Shown here: positions 37,379 to 45,745 of the stretch, piece after piece
How the letters are laid out: every line of letters starts with the position of its first letter
Numbering within the stretch: position 1 is the stretch's first letter
From: Methanogenium organophilum
GTDB lineage: Archaea; Halobacteriota; Methanomicrobia; Methanomicrobiales; Methanomicrobiaceae
Length of the DNA stretch: 64,000 bases
Assembly: GCF_026684035.1 (NCBI RefSeq)
Contig: NZ_CP113361.1
Span: forward strand, 124,001-188,000
Direction: 5' to 3'
Made by a program: the position numbers and the translations under genes
The notes under the pieces: generated by a model
What the model was told of the DNA's origin: nothing
The model's database searches: none
The model's input: the letters and a program-made list of their open reading frames with translations, nothing else

Positions 37379-38080
37379 TCATCCATCCAATGGAACCCAG
37401 TTCCCATCCAGATATTGTGTGATGTGAGCATTTACCGGAATATCTCCGCGGATTTCAGGCGGAATACGCTCAAGAATGGTTACTCGAAATATATCCCCCA
37501 GAATGGAATGGTTGAGTCCCTCTGATACCGTTAATTTAAGGTCAACGACAATATCCGTTGCATTTGCATTCAGTGGTACGAGATCTTCCGGGAGGAAGAT
37601 TATCGATACATATTCTGATCTGTTCTCTGTTCCGGATTTCCACTCCTTTGACTCATCTGAGTTCTCACGAATGAGCGGATTAAGAGATTCATCACGGATA
37701 TCGGTCACCGTTAGTTTCCCAGGATCAAATTTTTTAAAGAAATCTGCGTCAATATCGGTAAGATCCCCCCCAATTGACTGGAATGCCAGCATTTTGCCAT
37801 ATGGGGTGACTACAATAACCGATTTCCAGTTGCCAAACTGTTGGTTTTGAAGTTCTTCTTCTGAAAATACCAGACTTCCATCTCTCATAGGCATTGGCAC
37901 AATAATATCTGTTATTAATCCGCCCTGATACTGGGATAGGCCCTCCGTTGAGATTTTATACTCATAAAATCCCGGGTTTGAGTTTATCCAGGAAGCTCCG
38001 AACAGGGGTAACAGTACCATAAATGCCGCGATAATCACAATCACCACAAAAATGATTTTGGTTATATTTTTTGATTCCAT
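37379..38080 (-). CDS. membrane-anchored extracytoplasmic protein, first gene of a unit
   Basis: 233 residues. N-terminal membrane anchor (residues 9-31, IIFVVIVIIAAFMVLLPLFG), then an outside domain (GLSQYQGGLITDIIVPMPMR; VVTPYGKMLAFQSIGGDL; VPLNANATDIVVDLKLTVSE; GDIPVNAHITQYLDGNWVPL). It is transcribed from a short promoter with a full inverted-repeat operator at 38148-38185 and TATA at 38130-38138, without the hairpin leader. Not of the shared-signal type. Function unknown. Confidence 0.75.
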   Translation of the reverse strand: MESKNITKIIFVVIVIIAAFMVLLPLFGASWINSNPGFYEYKISTEGLSQYQGGLITDIIVPMPMRDGSLVFSEEELQNQQFGNWKSVIVVTPYGKMLAFQSIGGDLTDIDADFFKKFDPGKLTVTDIRDESLNPLIRENSDESKEWKSGTENRSEYVSIIFLPEDLVPLNANATDIVVDLKLTVSEGLNHSILGDIFRVTILERIPPEIRGDIPVNAHITQYLDGNWVPLDG

Positions 38081-38147
38081 CGTGTCTCCAATCCTCTGTA
38101 CGATTACTATCGGAGAATTTGGAATTGGGATATATTCTTTTTATGGT

Positions 38148-38185
38148 CCAATCATTTACACGTTGTATGATGTGTAAACAATCGG
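38148..38185. promoter_or_regulatory. full inverted-repeat operator, locus A
   Basis: Left arm CCAATCATTTACAC (38148-38161), 10-base spacer, right arm GTGTAAACAATCGG (38172-38185): 11 of 14 positions symmetric. It lies between divergent units, with TATA elements on both sides (minus 38130-38138; plus TTAATAAAT at about 38197). A dimeric winged-helix protein, such as the one encoded at 38605, would fit. Confidence 0.65.
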
Positions 38186-38209
38186 CCCACAAGATGTTAA
38201 TAAATCGAG

Positions 38210-38560
38210 GTCGTAACCCCTGCAGGTGATACAAATAGACCTGGAGGAATTGTTCCTCTCAGTACATATTACACAATAATCCAGGGCGAGACTGACTGGT
38301 ATTCAACATATGTATCATCCGGGACAGATGATCCTGATGTTGATTTAAACTGGGGGTCTTTGCAGAACTCACTTACGATTACAATCATTGCACCGGATGC
38401 GACACTCGGCCCGTATTATGATGCCGATGACGGCGCAACAGATGGAAGAATCCACCTTCTCATTACCAAACCAGGAGGACTGGCTTCGGGAACATGGAAC
38501 TCCAGAGTATACGGATATAATGTGCAGGGTACGGAAGATTATACCTATTCCTGGAATTAA
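38210..38560 (+). pseudogene. small secreted protein gene lacking start and signal peptide
   Basis: The mature part of the protein encoded at 49323 is preserved in one open frame (VVTPAGDTNRPGGIVPLSTY; LNWGSLQNSLTITIIAPDAT; LGPYYDADDGATDGRIHLLI; ending YTYSWN), but the start codon and signal peptide are deleted; sequence before 38210 is promoter. The regulator gene follows 42 bases on. It is probably not made, unless from an unusual start. Confidence 0.7.
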
Positions 38561-38604
38561 GGCAAACCACAACCGTAATTGTCTATGAAGGTGAGAGGAA
38601 AGTG

Positions 38605-39453
38605 ATGGCAGAAATACGGCCACTCACTCTCACATTCATCCTTATCCTCTTGGTTGTATACCTCATCGGTCCGGCAACCGCAACACCCGGAGGGTATATT
38701 GTCAAACCGGCTCCCGAGAATGACCCGGATGAAGAGAGACACGAATTCACCCCCATCTCCTTTTGGGAGTTAACTCCCCGTGCAATGCTCATCGACATTG
38801 CACTCTGTATTTCTCCCGTTCTGATATTCCCGGTCGAATTTCTGTTTGCAGTGAAATTATGGATTTATCTGGGATATCGAAAGGTTGCGAAATACAACGT
38901 GCTCAATAGCACTGTTCGTTCAGAAATGTTTGAATGCATCTGCAATAACCCGGGAATTACATTTTCTGCCCTTGCACGTGAATGCAACATCGGGAAGGGA
39001 ACGCAACAATATCACCTCAAATTGTTAATGAGGGAACATAAAATAATCTCAGTTAAGAAAAAGGGACAAACCGGATTTTTTGAGAATAATAGTAAATATG
39101 GGGAATTACAGCAGACCATGCTGCTGCAGCTCAGGAGTGATACGGTGCGGCAGATCTATGAAATCCTGATCCTTCATCCCAATGTCTCACGTAAAGAGGT
39201 CGCCCGTTACCTTGGCATATCCGGATCTTCCGTGACATGGCAAATGGAACGGCTCTGTGCTGAAGGCACTGTTTCCGCCACGAAATCCGGGAAATACACC
39301 TGTTACCTCCTCAATCCAAAAGCAAAAGAAATTCTTCGGGATTACCTGCCCGACCATCCGGTTGCGGGCGCGACGGGTCAGGCACAAAAGGAATCATCTG
39401 AGCTGCGGTCTGCGGTTCCGGTTACATCGGGTGAAATTCCCTCATCAGATTAA
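38605..39453 (+). CDS. membrane-tethered regulator with two winged-helix domains, copy A
   Basis: 282 residues (GTG 38602 is an alternative start). An N-terminal hydrophobic segment or signal (residues 7-25) is followed by a short outside loop of about 35 residues beginning GGYIVKPAPENDPDEERHEF. A second membrane segment (about 60-92) leads to two cytoplasmic HTH domains: ICNNPGITFSALARECNIGK with GTQQYHLKLL, and LILHPNVSRKEVARYLGISG with SSVTWQMERL. It matches the archaeal two-HTH regulator type (COG3398-like). Expected to sense something outside and bind DNA; the adjacent inverted repeat is the likely target. 79-90% like the copy at 49814 by eye. Confidence 0.85.
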   Translation: MAEIRPLTLTFILILLVVYLIGPATATPGGYIVKPAPENDPDEERHEFTPISFWELTPRAMLIDIALCISPVLIFPVEFLFAVKLWIYLGYRKVAKYNVLNSTVRSEMFECICNNPGITFSALARECNIGKGTQQYHLKLLMREHKIISVKKKGQTGFFENNSKYGELQQTMLLQLRSDTVRQIYEILILHPNVSRKEVARYLGISGSSVTWQMERLCAEGTVSATKSGKYTCYLLNPKAKEILRDYLPDHPVAGATGQAQKESSELRSAVPVTSGEIPSSD

Positions 39454-39852
39454 GCAATACTTAAATAACCCATAAACTGGCCAGCGTACTTGAAATTCGA
39501 ATCCACACAGAAGCCCGGAGCGGGGCGATCTCAGCCTGAGAAAACCCTTACATACTCCCAAAAATACCCAATAATTATGGACCCATATTAGTCTGTAATA
39601 ATCCGTTATTTCAACAGATAAACGGTAATATACACATATTTTTTAAGACAAAAAAATGAACGGAAAATACGTCCGTTTTACCCTCCGATTTGCCGATACA
39701 GGGGGTCAGAAAGGGTGGAAAACCGATGAAAAAACAGGGATAATGCAGGAGTTCCTGTTTCCAATATGCATCCAACCAGTGTGCACCTTTATTGACGTCC
39801 CTTTCACTTCAAAGCATTTTTACTTCCCCGACAGATCCAAAAACCAGAATGA
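39454..39852. other. 3' flank shared with the second regulator locus
   Basis: No gene. Long stretches (aataatccgttatttcaaca; TTTGCCGATACA region at about 39690) match 50770-50930 downstream of the other regulator, showing that the duplicated unit extends past the gene. The end blends into the membrane-gene 3' flank (gtgcacctttattgacgtcc). Confidence 0.5.
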
Positions 39853-39865
39853 TTTGATTGCGGAA

Positions 39866-40456
39866 TTATTCAGATTTTGAGAAGAGCGAAAAGATCGCCC
39901 AGAATATCGTAGACACAATCGCCACCTCGATGTAGAAGCCGAGAGTCACACCGACAGTGAAGATCAGATCATACCCTGCCTGCCCTACGAAACCAAGTGC
40001 TGTTGCAACTGCATCGAAGATATGTCCCAGTCCGGGAAGATATTCCGCGAAAAGGGGCGGCAGAGCAGCATCTACCGTACGCTCTGGATTTATGAGCAGT
40101 GCAGCCAGGAACGGGATCTGGAACAGCGACCCGGTTAAGATAGAAAGAGTTTTCATTCTCCCGGAAAGTGCCGGTGTGAAGAATAGCCGGGTGAAGCAGA
40201 TGTAGGGCATGACAACGGCCAAGGCCGATATGGTCACCAGTACGGCAAGGAAGGTGTATGTTAACAACGGATCCGGTGGCGGAGCATGGGAAAGCTCCGT
40301 CCCCCCAATATACAGAAGTATTGCAAGAGATGTGATGAGTACGTAAACAGGAATGCGGCTCTTTTCTTTAAGCAATGTGAACAGTTTATCGAGAATAAAC
40401 GGGTATGCCAGTACGAATATGATTGCAGCAATCAATCCAAAAACAATATATGACAT
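39866..40456 (-). CDS. repeated membrane protein, copy 3
   Basis: 196 residues starting MSYIVFGLIAAIIFVLAYPF at ATG 40456, preceded by GAGGTGGAAAAA. Nearly identical to copy 2 through most of its length, with small differences near the C-terminus (EVAIVSTIFWAIFSLFSKSE). It has the same five or so membrane segments. Its upstream region keeps only part of the repeated promoter (TTTACAC-like TTTACACATCC at about 40548). Function unknown. Confidence 0.8.
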   Translation of the reverse strand: MSYIVFGLIAAIIFVLAYPFILDKLFTLLKEKSRIPVYVLITSLAILLYIGGTELSHAPPPDPLLTYTFLAVLVTISALAVVMPYICFTRLFFTPALSGRMKTLSILTGSLFQIPFLAALLINPERTVDAALPPLFAEYLPGLGHIFDAVATALGFVGQAGYDLIFTVGVTLGFYIEVAIVSTIFWAIFSLFSKSE

Positions 40457-40791
40457 TTTTTCCACCTCAGAAGAAATTCGGAATAGTCCCAGGGATGAAA
40501 TACATCCTATCGGTCGGCATATCAGACATTTGAATTCGCTTCATTAATCGTTTACACATCCATCAGGCACATCCAAAGGAGACCATGCCGATCGCGATCC
40601 ATTCAAGCAGCAATATTCATCACTGATATCCTGACCAATATGAAAGATCAAATACTGATATGCTGTTCCACCTGATGACACTTCCATATTTCCGGGGTGA
40701 TTGTTTCCGTTAACTCCGTTATAGTGATAATTAGGGTTTCAATAAAGCCAAATTAATATACCATTTCCGGTAACTAGTTGAAATACCGAAA
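40457..40791. other. mosaic spacer with fragment of the gene at 51815
   Basis: Bases about 40619-40733 are almost identical to 52316-52432 inside the secreted-protein gene at 51815-52825 (for example gatgacacttccatatttcc), with both ends cut. Bases 40528-40556 hold a broken promoter copy. There is no intact gene. Confidence 0.65.
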
Positions 40792-41184
40792 TTATGGTTG
40801 TTGTATCAATATTCCATAATATCCTCCTTTCCAGTAGAATGTCTTACTTGAATGCTCTTTCCGCATTTCGGAAGCTTTTCTTTCACTTACTGAGAGAGAA
40901 TTAACAATTTTTGTATCACGTTCGCCAAAATTTCCATCTCCGATAGGCGTTATATTATGAAACAGTTCTCCTAACTCAGGATATTTCTTAAAATCGTCTT
41001 CTGAAATGCTGGTAATTGTTCGATTTTCAAAATCAATCGACGAAGATCTTATTTCAACTAAATTAATAGTAGTTGTCTGAGGAAGGATGGGGCATAATAA
41101 GACAGGATAGTAAAAAATACATATAAATACCATCACAAACGCAACTAAAATTAAAAAAAATTTATTTCTATTTCCCATAAGCAC
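40792..41184 (-). CDS. small membrane-anchored protein after metalloprotease
   Basis: 130 residues. Membrane anchor at residues 8-30 (FFLILVAFVMVFICIFYYPV), then a short outside domain (ISEDDFKKYPELGELFHNIT; TFYWKGGYYGILIQQP). The last part resembles the C-terminal tail of the protein at 46435 (DADLKDFPTVNETI; YHGSYYLIDFCKS). It starts 7 bases after the protease stop. Likely a partner, for example an inhibitor or anchor for the protease; inference only. Confidence 0.72.
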   Translation of the reverse strand: MLMGNRNKFFLILVAFVMVFICIFYYPVLLCPILPQTTTINLVEIRSSSIDFENRTITSISEDDFKKYPELGELFHNITPIGDGNFGERDTKIVNSLSVSERKASEMRKEHSSKTFYWKGGYYGILIQQP

Positions 41185-41190
41185 TCCTTG

Positions 41191-42564
41191 TCAGACCAAT
41201 GAACTGATATCTCCTTTCACCAATTCAATAGCTCTTGCATTGTCGTGAGTCGAATCACCATGGTAATCCAGAGAAGAGTATTCCCACGTATGAAAATTGC
41301 TACCATAATAACAACTGTTCATAACAGTATATTTAGGAACTACTCCCTCAAACCAACAACATGCCTGATTGTATCCTCCGGTATTTTCATGGTCCGCATT
41401 GAAAATATGTCCAATTTCATGAATGATACAAAATACCCTTGCATGGTAAGATCCGTCGTATAAATCGATAGTATCAACATCGGCTACCATCTGTGACCAG
41501 GCATACCGGCAGTAGTCATGCCATCCGGGATGATCAGGATCGTCATAACAGGAATACCCCCATGATCCACCTTGTTCTGATCCACTTTTGTCATTTCCAC
41601 CCAAATATATCGCTATATCTGCGTTTTTTCCATCTAAATATGAAGGCTCAAATGTATCAAAAAATAATCCCAATGGATCAGATATCAACCTGTTATCTCC
41701 GGATAGAATACCACTTTTAGATGCATCATACCCTGCAACATTCAGGAATACCTGTATATCAGGTCTCTGATACTGGTACGCTGCCTGAGCCATATATTGC
41801 TGTGCGGTTGAAACCCAGTTTGATTCAAGGGCAATGAACTCATCATCCGTTGCTACAAGAACATATACAGTTGCCCACCCTCTTGTTAATTCCACTGATT
41901 CTGAACCAAAGGATGAAATATCTGTTTCAGATAAAGCAATTTCAGGGGGTAATAGTCTATCAGAATCAATTTTAAATGGTTTCTCCGGCTGCTTCATATC
42001 TTGTGAAGAATAGACAACATGCAAAGGCATATCGGTTTTCAGGGAATTTTCTCTGTTCTGAACGGGTGATATGAATAAGAACTCATCCTGAAGCTGAAGA
42101 GACCCGTGAACAAGATTTTTGTCAAAGGTAAATATTGCTATAGAATCATCGATTCCATCAATACTTCCTGAATAGGAATCAATCCCATCATCAATATCTT
42201 CGAAATCCATCCTTTCAAGATTCATATTATATTCTATACCATATATTGTCACCTTCAACAAATTTTTTTGATCGGTTTTCAGGTTTATTTCTCTGAATTG
42301 AACAATATCATATCTCTCAACAGTTGATGCTATGTTTAATGGTCCATATTCATTTGACAATGATTCCATAGTTTTATCTGAAGAAGACACGTTGGTTTGC
42401 AAATCATGAGTATAATCAGGTATTTCAAAAATTGCTCCAGAATTAATTTGATTATCCATACTCAGAATATTCCCATCAGCACTCACCGCTGGCACGACAA
42501 TAACACTTACCAGCAACAATACAAGGATCACAGAAAGCGCTCGCATTCCTTTTTTCATTTCCAT
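41191..42564 (-). CDS. secreted zinc metalloprotease (HEIGH type) with prodomain
   Basis: 457 residues. Shared signal peptide (MEMKKGMRALSVILVLLLVS plus VIVVPAVSADG), prodomain about residues 45-210 (VERYDIVQFREINLKTDQKN; VTIYGIEYNMNLERMDFEDI), then a catalytic domain with VLVATDDEFIALESNWVSTA and the zinc site IIHEIGHIFNADHE, fitting HExxHxxxxxH with a third His. A Met-turn candidate YTVMNSCYYG follows. It resembles reprolysin/M12B-like or other metzincin proteases. The protein at 47733 is a diverged relative. Exported and probably self-activating. Confidence 0.85.
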   Translation of the reverse strand: MEMKKGMRALSVILVLLLVSVIVVPAVSADGNILSMDNQINSGAIFEIPDYTHDLQTNVSSSDKTMESLSNEYGPLNIASTVERYDIVQFREINLKTDQKNLLKVTIYGIEYNMNLERMDFEDIDDGIDSYSGSIDGIDDSIAIFTFDKNLVHGSLQLQDEFLFISPVQNRENSLKTDMPLHVVYSSQDMKQPEKPFKIDSDRLLPPEIALSETDISSFGSESVELTRGWATVYVLVATDDEFIALESNWVSTAQQYMAQAAYQYQRPDIQVFLNVAGYDASKSGILSGDNRLISDPLGLFFDTFEPSYLDGKNADIAIYLGGNDKSGSEQGGSWGYSCYDDPDHPGWHDYCRYAWSQMVADVDTIDLYDGSYHARVFCIIHEIGHIFNADHENTGGYNQACCWFEGVVPKYTVMNSCYYGSNFHTWEYSSLDYHGDSTHDNARAIELVKGDISSLV

Positions 42565-42790
42565 GTTTTTTCTCCGTTTTTCATATCCACGGAGGCAAAC
42601 GGCGAAGCTTTCAAGTAATGGTAAGGTCAACTCAGTCATGCCTCCGGGCACGCGTGGGGCTCAACCATTCCTGATCGGTTCGGTGAGCCCCGTGCAACAT
42701 CTTCTTGATTCTACGTTCATGACTTTTTATTTCGATTTATTAACCGTTTATGGTCCAATCGTTTACACGTTAACAGATGTCTGGAAAATG
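42565..42790 (-). promoter_or_regulatory. repeated promoter/leader cassette 4
   Basis: Half-operator 42755-42768, TATA-like TTTATTAA 42736-42743 (start point expected near 42712). Leader stem 1: GGGGCTCA 42656-42663 with TGAGCCCC 42684-42691. Stem 2 pairs GGAGGCA with TGCCTCC, its second arm about 20 bases before the SD. Leader about 148 bases. Confidence 0.75.
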
Positions 42791-42844
42791 AACAAAAATT
42801 CGGCCATACTCCACTTCCAATATTTCCAGCGACAGCAGGAAGTT

Positions 42845-42955
42845 GTTGAGAATTGACGCTGTGACACTGGTTGTATCAGCAGCCGCTGCGCAGGAAAATG
42901 AGAACAGTGGGGTACATTGTAACCCCTGCAGGAGAAACAAATTGATCTTCCGGCA
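42845..42955 (+). pseudogene. decayed small secreted protein gene start
   Basis: Keeps the 5' portion (gttgttgagaattgacgctg; ACATTGTAACCCCTGCAGGA) of the gene seen whole at 49323, with a shortened, frameshifted signal peptide, and stops soon after. Confidence 0.6.
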
Positions 42956-42964
42956 ATGCTTATA

Positions 42965-43140
42965 TTTTGTGGCAGCTCATGATGCAACCACCTACTGGAC
43001 GAACATCCTTTTTCGGGAGCATTTTCTTTGCCGCAACGGGACAGTCCCTGCCACTCATGTTTTCGATGATGCCAATGACGGGGAGGTTAAATGGTCTGGA
43101 CGAACGTAACCGCCTTGGAGATATCAAGGATGGGCACATA
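42965..43140 (-). pseudogene. fragment of an Mrp/NBP35-type P-loop ATPase gene
   Basis: Minus-strand frames read DISKAVTFVQTI, then after a frameshift NLPVIGIIENMSGRDCPVAA with KKMLPKKDVRPVGG. This matches the central VxGIIENMSG and following region of Mrp/NBP35 Fe-S carrier ATPases. No P-loop or ends are present, so it is a captured fragment. Confidence 0.6.
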
Positions 43141-43590
43141 TTACGTGATGGTGACAGTAATATTTTCATTGAGATATTTAACCCAATCTGGAAATTGTTC
43201 TACTTTTTCAATAGACATTACCGTTTCATTGGGAAAATCGATAATTACCCGATAGGCCTCCCAGCCGGCAGTGTTGTTCCCTGTTGCAGGAGTGAAATGC
43301 GACACTGTCTGTGGAAAGGGTACCTTGATGAATATTGTCGATTCTCCTGTTTCATTGAATATGCCGCCCTCAAAAATGAATACATTTCCAGTCAAATTCT
43401 GAACTTCGCCATCCTTTCTAATTAATTCGGTTAGCTTATCCGTTGCAGACAACCTATCGACCATACCCAACTCACGTATGGTATCGCTATCATCAGTGCA
43501 TTTCATTTTTTCCATGGGAAAAAAGAGGAGGGTTGCAGTGGACAGGATAATAATTATCAACAGTATCCATATTCTCTTTGGGGATCGCAT
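43141..43590 (-). CDS. small membrane-anchored protein
   Basis: 149 residues: anchor at residues 7-25 (IWILLIIIILSTATLLFFPM), then an outside domain (MVDRLSATDKLTELIRKDGE; NVFIFEGGIFNETGESTIFI; AYRVIIDFPNETVMSIEKVE). It overlaps the upstream gene by one base and is the third gene of the unit starting with the chagasin-like inhibitor. General layout like 43590 and 51827. Function unknown. Confidence 0.72.
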   Translation of the reverse strand: MRSPKRIWILLIIIILSTATLLFFPMEKMKCTDDSDTIRELGMVDRLSATDKLTELIRKDGEVQNLTGNVFIFEGGIFNETGESTIFIKVPFPQTVSHFTPATGNNTAGWEAYRVIIDFPNETVMSIEKVEQFPDWVKYLNENITVTIT

Positions 43591-44084
43591 TATTCCTCCT
43601 TAAGATTATGATACGTACATATCGACCGATTCGTAAGATTCATCCTCATATCGACCGGGACACCGGGCGGATATCGGGGCGGGTATTCCCATGAGCGCTG
43701 AACAATTTGTTTCGAATCATTGATGAAGACGGAATACATCCCGTCATATGTGCCATACGGACGAGAAGTGCCTTTAAATAACCAAAATCGCACTTTAAGG
43801 AGTTCTTCAGGCTCATTTAATCCTGACTGCAGATGTGAAACGTAAATCTCAGTCTCGAACGAGTGGTTACCAATCGCATTGGCGACTTCTTCATCGCGGA
43901 GGGCAATCCGGACCAGTTCAATCTCTGATTCGTTACCCTGACAGTCAAGATCATTCATCCAACTATTGTCATCATCATGTCCCGTACCGGTTTCCTGCAC
44001 GCATCCACACGACAAAACCAAAGAAATGAGGAGGATGGTCAGGAGACCTCCCAAAACTCTGATGCCTCTCATTACAGAATTCAT
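43590..44084 (-). CDS. predicted lipoprotein, unknown function
   Basis: 164 residues. N-terminal hydrophobic segment ending in LVLSCGCVQ, a lipobox-like site, so probably lipid-anchored outside the cell. The domain has IELVRIALRDEEVANAIGNH and GMYSVFINDSKQIVQRSWEY followed by PPRYPPG. The order resembles the protein at 51827 (AYEVALHNPEVVELISNKSI; IVLINDSCMVYSAYETYPSY), so the two may be distant relatives. Second gene after the chagasin-like gene (28-base gap). Confidence 0.74.
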   Translation of the reverse strand: MNSVMRGIRVLGGLLTILLISLVLSCGCVQETGTGHDDDNSWMNDLDCQGNESEIELVRIALRDEEVANAIGNHSFETEIYVSHLQSGLNEPEELLKVRFWLFKGTSRPYGTYDGMYSVFINDSKQIVQRSWEYPPRYPPGVPVDMRMNLTNRSICTYHNLKEE

Positions 44085-44112
44085 AAAGCATTTTTACCAT
44101 ATTCAGGAACAT

Positions 44113-44589
44113 CTATTCCACAACGATTGTCAAATTAAAGGTCGCTTCCTCACCTGAAATAAATTCAGGACGTCGATGAATTGCTGATATTGTCTGTACC
44201 CCCGTATTAACTGTGGTGACATTCCACTCACGCACACCTCTTATTCCAATGAATGTGGGTGAAGGATTTCCATCTTCATCATACCAGATAACACCCCCAT
44301 CTGATATACGGAGGCCAGGACTTGCAGTCATGTACCATTGATATCCGGTTCTTCGGTTTTCATTCAGACGGATTGTGAAAGACTCATGCAATTTTACGCA
44401 TATCGTAGAATTATTCTGCATTTCATCAACAGTCATATTCCCTCCGAAACCTGAACTCTCCAAACATTCAATTGATGTAACGTTTTCTTCCGGATACTGC
44501 TGGTCCAAACCAAGGCACCCAACTGCCAGAGTAACCATCATCACTGTCAGGAGCACAGAAAGTTCACGCATTCCTTTCTTCAGTTTCAT
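44113..44589 (-). CDS. chagasin-family (I42) protease inhibitor lipoprotein
   Basis: 158 residues. Signal MKLKKGMRELSVLLTVMMVT leads to a lipobox-like LAVGCLG. The mature part fits the I42 inhibitor fold: SFTIRLNENRRTGYQWYM (equivalent of the NPTTGY loop), central GVREWNV region, and ISAIHRRPEF (equivalent of the RPW loop). Known members inhibit papain-like cysteine proteases. It uses the same promoter cassette and signal-peptide type as the secreted proteases. The target here is unknown. Confidence 0.8.
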   Translation of the reverse strand: MKLKKGMRELSVLLTVMMVTLAVGCLGLDQQYPEENVTSIECLESSGFGGNMTVDEMQNNSTICVKLHESFTIRLNENRRTGYQWYMTASPGLRISDGGVIWYDEDGNPSPTFIGIRGVREWNVTTVNTGVQTISAIHRRPEFISGEEATFNLTIVVE

Positions 44590-44812
44590 GTTTTTCCTCC
44601 GGGGTTTTCCGGTCCCGGAGGAAAAACGGAGAAGTTTTCAGGTAATGGTAAGGCCAACGAAATCATGCCTCCGGGCACGCGTGGGGCTCAACCATTCCTG
44701 ATCGGTTCGGTGAACCCCGTGCAACACATTTTTGATACTACGTGCATGACTTTTGACTTCGCTTTATTAACTGTTTATGGTCCAATCGTTTACACGTTAA
44801 CAGATGTCTGGA
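44590..44812 (-). promoter_or_regulatory. repeated promoter/leader cassette 5
   Basis: Half-operator 44782-44795, TATA-like TTTATTAA just downstream, leader with stem-1 arms GGGGCTCA and TGAACCCC (one G-U pair in the transcript) and stem 2 reduced to GGAGG with CCTCC. SD CCGGAGGAAAAAC before ATG 44589. Confidence 0.72.
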
Positions 44813-45134
44813 AAACTGGGCTCTGTTGAAACCCTTTTCTAAAGGCTCATTTGTTAAAGAGGAAAAATCCATATAATCGCTGCTCCTTGTGAAATAACCA
44901 AACCAAGCGCAAGGAACAGAGGTAATACTGGAACAGCATTCTCAGTCATAAAAATAAGATTTGGAGAAGATCAGAAGGCACGAAAATATCGATTTCAGGT
45001 CAGAGAGATCAAGATCAAAATGACTCTCCATAACATTACGAAAGCGATTCAATCAATTGCTTTGGTGGTTATATTTTGAGGAATTCAACATAGCCAAAAA
45101 AGAAAAAAACGACTGATTAAACCATCCAAATCAG

Positions 45135-45572
45135 TCAATCACCCTCATATTTCGAACAACGTAAAAAAACAACCGGTATGTCTTCTATACCGACCAATTT
45201 TCCGTTTTTGTTCCAGATAGAATAAATCCGATCCATGGTAGACTCATTCACTTCAGTATCTTTATTCCACCAGATCTCAATGTGTCCTTTATATGATAGC
45301 CCATAACCAACAAGAGGGCCACCTTGCAGGCCCATATATTCTACATGTTCAGGATTTGACATGTTAATGACGTCCAACATAACTCTGGTATCATACCCTT
45401 CCTGCGAAAAATTTCCATAACTTTTGAGAAAAACGGCTGAATCAGGGACATCACCGTCTTCACTTTCTAAACCGGAGGGGTCTGTCATCCCGCATATAAT
45501 CGCATATGAGAATACGCCAAAAATGATGATTGTCAGGATTATTAATCCATATTTTTCAAATATCTCATTCAT
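45135..45572 (-). CDS. small membrane-anchored protein, copy B
   Basis: 145 residues, differing from the protein at 29321 at two positions (DPSGL for DPFGL and EHVEY for EHLEY). Same anchor and outside domain. It is expressed from cassette 6 directly, with no signal-peptide gene before it. Confidence 0.75.
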   Translation of the reverse strand: MNEIFEKYGLIILTIIIFGVFSYAIICGMTDPSGLESEDGDVPDSAVFLKSYGNFSQEGYDTRVMLDVINMSNPEHVEYMGLQGGPLVGYGLSYKGHIEIWWNKDTEVNESTMDRIYSIWNKNGKLVGIEDIPVVFLRCSKYEGD

Positions 45573-45589
45573 ATCTTAACTCTTTTTCA

Positions 45590-45745
45590 AGAAATGATAA
45601 TGCCAATACAGCCCTGCCTCCGGGCACGCGTGGGGCTTAACCATTCCTGATCTGTTCGTTGAGCCCCGTGCAACACCTTTTTGATGCTACGTGCATGACT
45701 TTTGACGTCGGTTTATTAACTTTTTTATGGTCCAATCGTTTACAT
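45590..45745 (-). promoter_or_regulatory. repeated promoter/leader cassette 6
   Basis: Half-operator-like CCAATCGTTTACAT at 45732-45745, TATA-like TTTATTAA downstream, leader stem-1 arms GGGGCTTA and TGAGCCCC. The leader is shortened and joins the 145-residue gene. Confidence 0.68.
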
